DNA of 64,000 bases, from the NCBI RefSeq assembly GCF_905475395.1, contig NC_058337.1, forward strand, positions 82,640,368 to 82,704,367. The letters are read 5' to 3'. Both the position numbers and the translations under genes were made by a program. This DNA is from Chrysoperla carnea (Eukaryota > Arthropoda > Insecta > Neuroptera > Chrysopidae). A model generated the notes under the pieces. It saw only the letters and a list, made by a program, of their open reading frames with translations, had not been told where the DNA came from and ran no database searches. The number at the start of each line of letters is the position of its first letter. Positions within the stretch are counted from its first letter, which is position 1. This document shows, piece after piece, positions 59,174 through 64,000 of this stretch.

Positions 59174-59800
59174 AGAATTTTTATGTACCTAACCTATCGG
59201 GCCAGCTTTTTTTTTAAATGTTAAGGAAGGTCCATGTATCAAAATCTACATCTAACTTTTTGCCGCTAGAAAGTTTGGCTATTGGTATGGGCCAAAAAAG
59301 CCCATTACTATGTTATAATAGGTGATTTTTGAAAATTTCAAAACCTTGAAAATATACAACAAAATGGGCCAGAAACGTACAGGGGGTTTTCGGGATCGCT
59401 GATCATTATTCTGAAATCAGAATTTCAATATACTCCCCCCTCCTGGGGGGATTCACCCTGCTGGTCCAAATTGAATATTTACAGAAAATTTTATTGTTAG
59501 GTCAATGAAGGGCAAAAAACCCTAAGAAGGGGGGGGGGATTATATCACCATTATAACTTCGGAATCGTGAACAGTGACCCCAAAAACCCCCGAGTATACG
59601 TTTCTGGCTCATATTTTCAAAGTTTTAAAATTTTCAAAAATCACCTCATAAATGGATTCTAATGATTAGCCTATTGGGCCCATAGCAAAAACCAAAACTT
59701 TCTAGCGGCAAAAAGTTAGATGTAGATTCTGATATATGGACCTTCCTGATCATTTTTTTTAAAAAAACTGGCTCAATAGGTTGAGGTACAAAAAAATTCT
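59174..59800. mobile_element. 627-bp foldback element with arms of about 240 bp
   Basis: The ends are AGAATTTTT(A/T)TGTACCT inverted. The arms continue through CCAG(C/T)TTTTTTT, GGAAGGTCCAT, CTACATCTAACTTTTTGCCG, CTAGAAAGTTT, GGTGATTTTTGAAAATTT and CCAGAAACGTA. Identity is clearly below that of the 26.8-kb element, so this one is older. The centre has G- and C-runs. No reading frame or target duplication was identified. Confidence 0.75.
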
Positions 59801-61989
59801 CTATGTAATGCTAAATTGACACGACTATAAGGCAGTATTCTGATCTAGTAAATCATTAGTATAGATCTAATTTAATAGAAATTTCCACTTAAATCATTTT
59901 CATCACCAAATAGTGCTTAGTTTAGTTACTTATCATGTACTACCTAATTTTGATTGACTCAAACCGTTAATATGAGTTGGGTATTAATTGTTTGGTAAAC
60001 AATTTTAAATCAACGGATTTTGTTAATAATTAATCAGATAGCATGCGAACGTCATCGAAATGTGAGTTTGTTCCAGAACCCTTTAAATTAAAGACAAACT
60101 TTGCCATCGTTGATGAACGCTGCCAAGCGAAGCGGCGGTTGTCATTTGGTTGGTATTATATATTTAAAAAAAAGGCACGCAACAGTGTTCCAAGTTAATA
60201 TTTATTTTCCTCTACTGTTTAATTTAACTTAAAAGTTCGAATAAACTTAAAAAATTTCCTTTTAAACATTTTTGAAATTATATTCATATTAACGTGTAAG
60301 TGTGTATTTTGTTAAAATACCAAAATAAACTACAGCCATTTTCTGTAACATTGGACCACTTTTGAGACAAATTATTGTAATACCTAGTCTTTTCTACGAT
60401 TTGCTATTATTTCGGACAGTTGCCAAAAAACTATACAAGTAAAGAAAATAAGAATTATATCTTTTACCTTTACTAAACAGCGATTTTCGACAAAGATAGA
60501 ATTAATTGAACAGTTTTTTGACATCTGCCCGAAACAAAAAAGGACCATTTTTTAAAATGAAAAGATCTATTCATTAATAATTTACACAGAATACTGACAG
60601 CTGTTGTAATTTGAGTGATCTTTTTATGTGGTTGCTGAAATTAATATCGAAAAGTACACAAATAGACCTTTTTCACGAAAAACAGAAATGCTTTTTGATA
60701 ATTTTTTATGAAAATATAGGTCGAGTAGAGCCTCTAACTCAAAAATTACGCATTTTTAACAATAAAAACACTATGAAAAAATTGTTAAAAAGTCACAATA
60801 TTTGAAATATTTTAAAACGATTTTATTTGGCTCCTCCGCGCCGCACACGTGATCTGTGATGTCAATCCGACAAGCAATGACAATAAAACAGTGTCAAGAG
60901 TTGTATTAATATATCACTATTATCAACTTTAAATGACGTCAAACCAACCTTCGTGTAACATCGTATGTTTCCGGATCGTTTTCGCCAATTTGAATTTTAA
61001 TGATTTTCATTGTCTGTTTTCTCGGTCATATGGCTTCAAAAAAATGGAGGGAAAAAATTAGCCCATTTATCAAGACATTTACTTTCATTTATAAAAAAAG
61101 AAAAAAAAATGTAAAAAAGGTCTATTATGTGGGAATCCTGAGATAAAGGCGAGTATAGCTATGGTCCAAGGTTATATTAATTTTGGGGTCACATCGTCTT
61201 TTTTCACCGTTAAAGCCCGTTTTATCACACTTTTTTGACATTTTGGGTAACGGCAGTCCAGAATCGGTTATTTTAATCATTTTCGATTTGAACATTTCCA
61301 AAGAGCTAATTTAAATTGCATAAGATGATTGGTAGATTTTTTGTAATGCGTCCAACAAAAGACTTCATTTTGAATTTCGCAATATTTGACTATTTAATAT
61401 TATTATTCTTAATCTTCAAAAAATTTTTTCATTATCTTGATGCACTATGCAATCTCCAGTACTTGGATCATATAACATTCCTGTCTGCAATTTTATTACC
61501 TATCTCAGGCAAACATTAATAATTGATACTCATCGAACACAGTTATTGTACAGCTAAGTAACATTTGTTTTGATTACATTTTTTAATATAATTCGATCGT
61601 TTTCTTTATTGTTACACATATGACGGTTTCAGATATAGTACAATGTTTTTACCCCAAATTCCTTGATTTTGTGGTTTCTAGCATAAAAAATATGCCATAA
61701 AAAAATTAAATATTAAAAACAGAACTTGTTCAAAAGCACCACTGCATGACATAAAAATCTAACGGTTTCTTTTGACAAAATAAATTATTTGTCTGTGTAA
61801 AATTTTTGATTATATATGAGCTGTTTATGTTTCTATAAATGCAGCCCAGCGCAGGATCTTGGGGGGGGGGCGCATACACATATCATACACATGTCAATCA
61901 GTATAAATTATAAGCAACAGTATTTTTGACCTCGTCCCACAAATTTTTAATTACGAGACTGCAGATAAGCCTGTATTAGATCAAAAAAT

Positions 61990-62449
61990 TTTTGCTACTT
62001 GACAACAACATAACAACAAGTTTTCATTTTTGCAAGACATTGACAGTTGGATCGTATTGGAAAGAAACCAAAAAAAAGCACAATGTAACTTGAAGAAAAG
62101 TTAATTTATGAAAATAGATCGGACATCGCCGGGGAAGATCTATTTAATGAGTTGGTATTGCTGCCTCTATTTGTTTTAAATAAAGACAAAACTCCACCCG
62201 ATGTACCAAATTGTATTTATTCTAATAATTTAATGTCTCTATTTACTAACGTTTCAATATCTTTATGTACATATTTAGCACTTCCTATTATAGTAGCAGA
62301 AGGCGAATCAAAAACTACTTACGATCAACCTTGACCCAAAAGAGATTGACAAATTTAGTAATAAGTAAATAAGTATCGAATCGAAAGTAGATTTCAAAAC
62401 AGATGATATCATTAAAAAATTTGGCAACTTAAAAGGTAGAAAAATATAA
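61990..62449 (+). pseudogene. hAT-family transposase C-terminus, frameshifted remnant
   Basis: Successive frames give pieces that line up with the C-terminal dimerisation region of hAT transposases (TTF/ZMYM1-like group). They are FSFLQDIDSW (about 62020), YENRSDIAGEDLFNEL (about 62107-62154), NVSISLCTYLALPIIVAE at the site of the usual 'LTLPVTVASAERSF' motif, then RLTNLVIS and SIESKVDFKTDDIIKKFGNL to a stop at 62449. At least two or three frameshifts and in-frame stops separate the pieces, and the N-terminal and catalytic parts are not seen. The remnant is non-functional. It lies antisense within the RFX upstream intron or flank. Confidence 0.7.
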
Positions 62450-63173
62450 TTTAATGTTTAAAACTGTACCTAATGTTATTGTAGAGTAAGTATATTAAAT
62501 AAACAAACAGAACACAAAAATTATATTTTTCTGTTAAATTTTTTGTATTGGGGCGCTACTAGATTTTTGCACCCTGGCGCTCAATATGGGTAAGAAGGCT
62601 CTACATATAGAGAAAATATAACAAGTGTTTGTCAAGGTAAGGCCAAATATTACATTGATGCAGGTGGTTCAAATGTTACTCGGAATGACTATTGAGCATT
62701 TTTTAAGATTTTGTGATTATCAAATCAATATGTAGATAAAAATCTATTTTTTTTATTGATAAAATGAGGATAAAATTTATTTTTACAAGCTCAAAAAATG
62801 AGAATAGTCATGTAAATATAATGCCCATCAATCACAGTAAGTAAAACAAAATTTAATTATTTGAGAGAGATGATAATTGACCTATTTTGATCTAATACTC
62901 TAAGGCTCATTTTGTTCGTAATTGATTTATAAATAACCCCCTTTAAATATTTTGTGACCCTTCCTCGCTGTGTTTTATATTATCAGGGGTCAAAAAAGAA
63001 CTTTCAGTCAAAATTTTCAAATCAAAATTTTAGAAAGTCGACTCTGATTTTGCATTCCTTGCATTCACCGCACGTGTAACTGTTTTCAAAATTAGTTACG
63101 GAAAAAAAATTGCATAGGTATCTGTTTTATAATATTTACTAAATAGAACATCTTGTCAAAACAAAATAGTACA

Positions 63174-63728
63174 AGATCCGAATTAAGGTCGACCTTCACC
63201 CATCTGTTTACCGAATGAAAGTTATTTTTTATGAAATGTAAAATATTTACAATTATCCCTGTTGTGGGTTGCCCTAAAAAATATGGTCCAGACAACTTTT
63301 AATAAAAATATCAAAACTTGGAAAGCTTGTAAATTTTATTTTTTGACTGATATTTTGTGGACAATCATATATAGCACCGTATTTGCAATAAAATTATCTT
63401 TATTTATATATGTGAGGCAATGAATTAACAGATGAACGTAATTACTATTCACAACTTGTATAAATGCGAAAATAGTGAACGAAAAGAGGCAGACAGCATA
63501 GCTGCTGCATATTCTTTATGGCTTTTACTTTCGAGTAGATCAATATTCGTTAGATATGCAAGTCTGAAAAATTTCAAAAAATTTTACTCTTGATATTTTC
63601 ACTAAAAGTAGTCTGGACCACATTTTTTTAGGCAACCCATTGCAGGGACATTTGTTAACATTTTATATTTCATAAAAAATAACTTTCATTCGGTAAACAG
63701 ATGGGTGAAGGTCGATCCTAATTGGGAT
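63174..63728. mobile_element. 555-bp foldback element with arms of about 158 bp
   Basis: The arms at 63174-63330 and 63570-63728 pair inverted at roughly 85%. Shared blocks are GACCTTCACCCATCTGTTTA, CCGAATGAAAGTTATTTTTT, GGGTTGCC and GGTCCAGAC. The roughly 240-bp centre is unique and non-coding. It may extend slightly beyond the given ends. Confidence 0.7.
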
Positions 63729-64000
63729 CTTAGACTAAAAATTCTTCAACAAAATTCTACTTTAAAAAAATAGGGCTACACTTATTTTTTACCGATAAAA
63801 TAACCGAAAATTAAGCTATTTCAAATTTGCTAAAAAAATTTTTTACCCTACGCGGATTGACGAAAAACCACATTATAATTTTCCGAGTTTTCCCACTTTA
63901 ATGGGTTTTCTTAGAAAACACGTTTTTGCATTCTAGATTTTATATTAGTCCAAAAATTCATTATGAAGGGCTAACTGGCAAAGGCCAAGAAATTTGCAGA

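Larger units (their letters stand above)
58606..64000. other. Upstream RFX intron or 5' flank
   Basis: The RFX exon at 58605 begins in phase 0 after a CAG acceptor, so transcript sequence must lie upstream. No N-terminal exon with an ATG was recognised. The stretch holds two long foldback repeats, two runs of 10 G (59529-59538, 61861-61870) and a broken hAT transposase on the opposite strand. Confidence 0.6.

Overview
The window is AT-rich nuclear DNA from an insect or close arthropod relative. It carries multi-exon genes with GT-AG introns, AATAAA-type polyadenylation signals and many short non-autonomous transposable elements. I see no bacterial operon structure, rRNA gene or CRISPR array. 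The species cannot be fixed from the sequence. A tRNA-headed SINE ending in TTAGG-like repeats, and repeats I remember from several insect genomes, fit a beetle, hemipteran, parasitoid wasp or gall midge. That is impression, not proof.

Four protein-coding genes can be supported. (1) Bases 8583-19021, + strand: ten 3' exons (490 residues) of the polypyrimidine-tract-binding protein (PTBP/hephaestus), from the end of RRM1 through RRM4 to the stop. It includes a 34-nt microexon whose skipping gives a nearby stop codon. (2) Bases 30185-33361, - strand: one intronless reading frame of about 1,055 residues with about 26 ankyrin repeats and a C-terminal PRANC-like/F-box-like domain. This architecture is known from Wolbachia, poxviruses and parasitoid wasps. 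(3) Bases 35363-36281, + strand: complete two-exon eIF3g (285 residues). (4) Bases 45883-58605, - strand: eleven 3' exons (723 residues) of an RFX1/2/3-type transcription factor. It includes the winged-helix DNA-binding domain and the dimerisation regions. Its N-terminus lies beyond the window or was not recognised.

Layout: 1-8582 holds repeats and probably PTBP intron or upstream DNA. 8583-19021 is PTBP. 19022-30082 is a gene-poor stretch with hairpins and an 867-bp foldback element. 30083-33361 is the ankyrin gene. 33362-35362 is an intergenic gap with a large imperfect hairpin. 35363-36347 is eIF3g. 36348-45882 is gene-poor, with two tandem arrays of about 170-bp period, a SINE fragment and a TA-flanked MITE. 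45883-58605 is RFX. 58606-64000 is upstream RFX intron or flank, with long foldback repeats and a broken hAT transposase.

PTBP (splicing), eIF3g (translation initiation) and RFX (ciliary/neuronal transcription) are unrelated housekeeping or regulatory genes and do not form a pathway. The most unusual items are the ankyrin-PRANC gene, which looks like a domesticated horizontally acquired gene, and the frame-shifting PTBP microexon. Others are a hAT-type MITE with an intact 8-bp target duplication sharing an intron region with a hAT transposase pseudogene, and a composite element with a perfect 108-bp inverted repeat.
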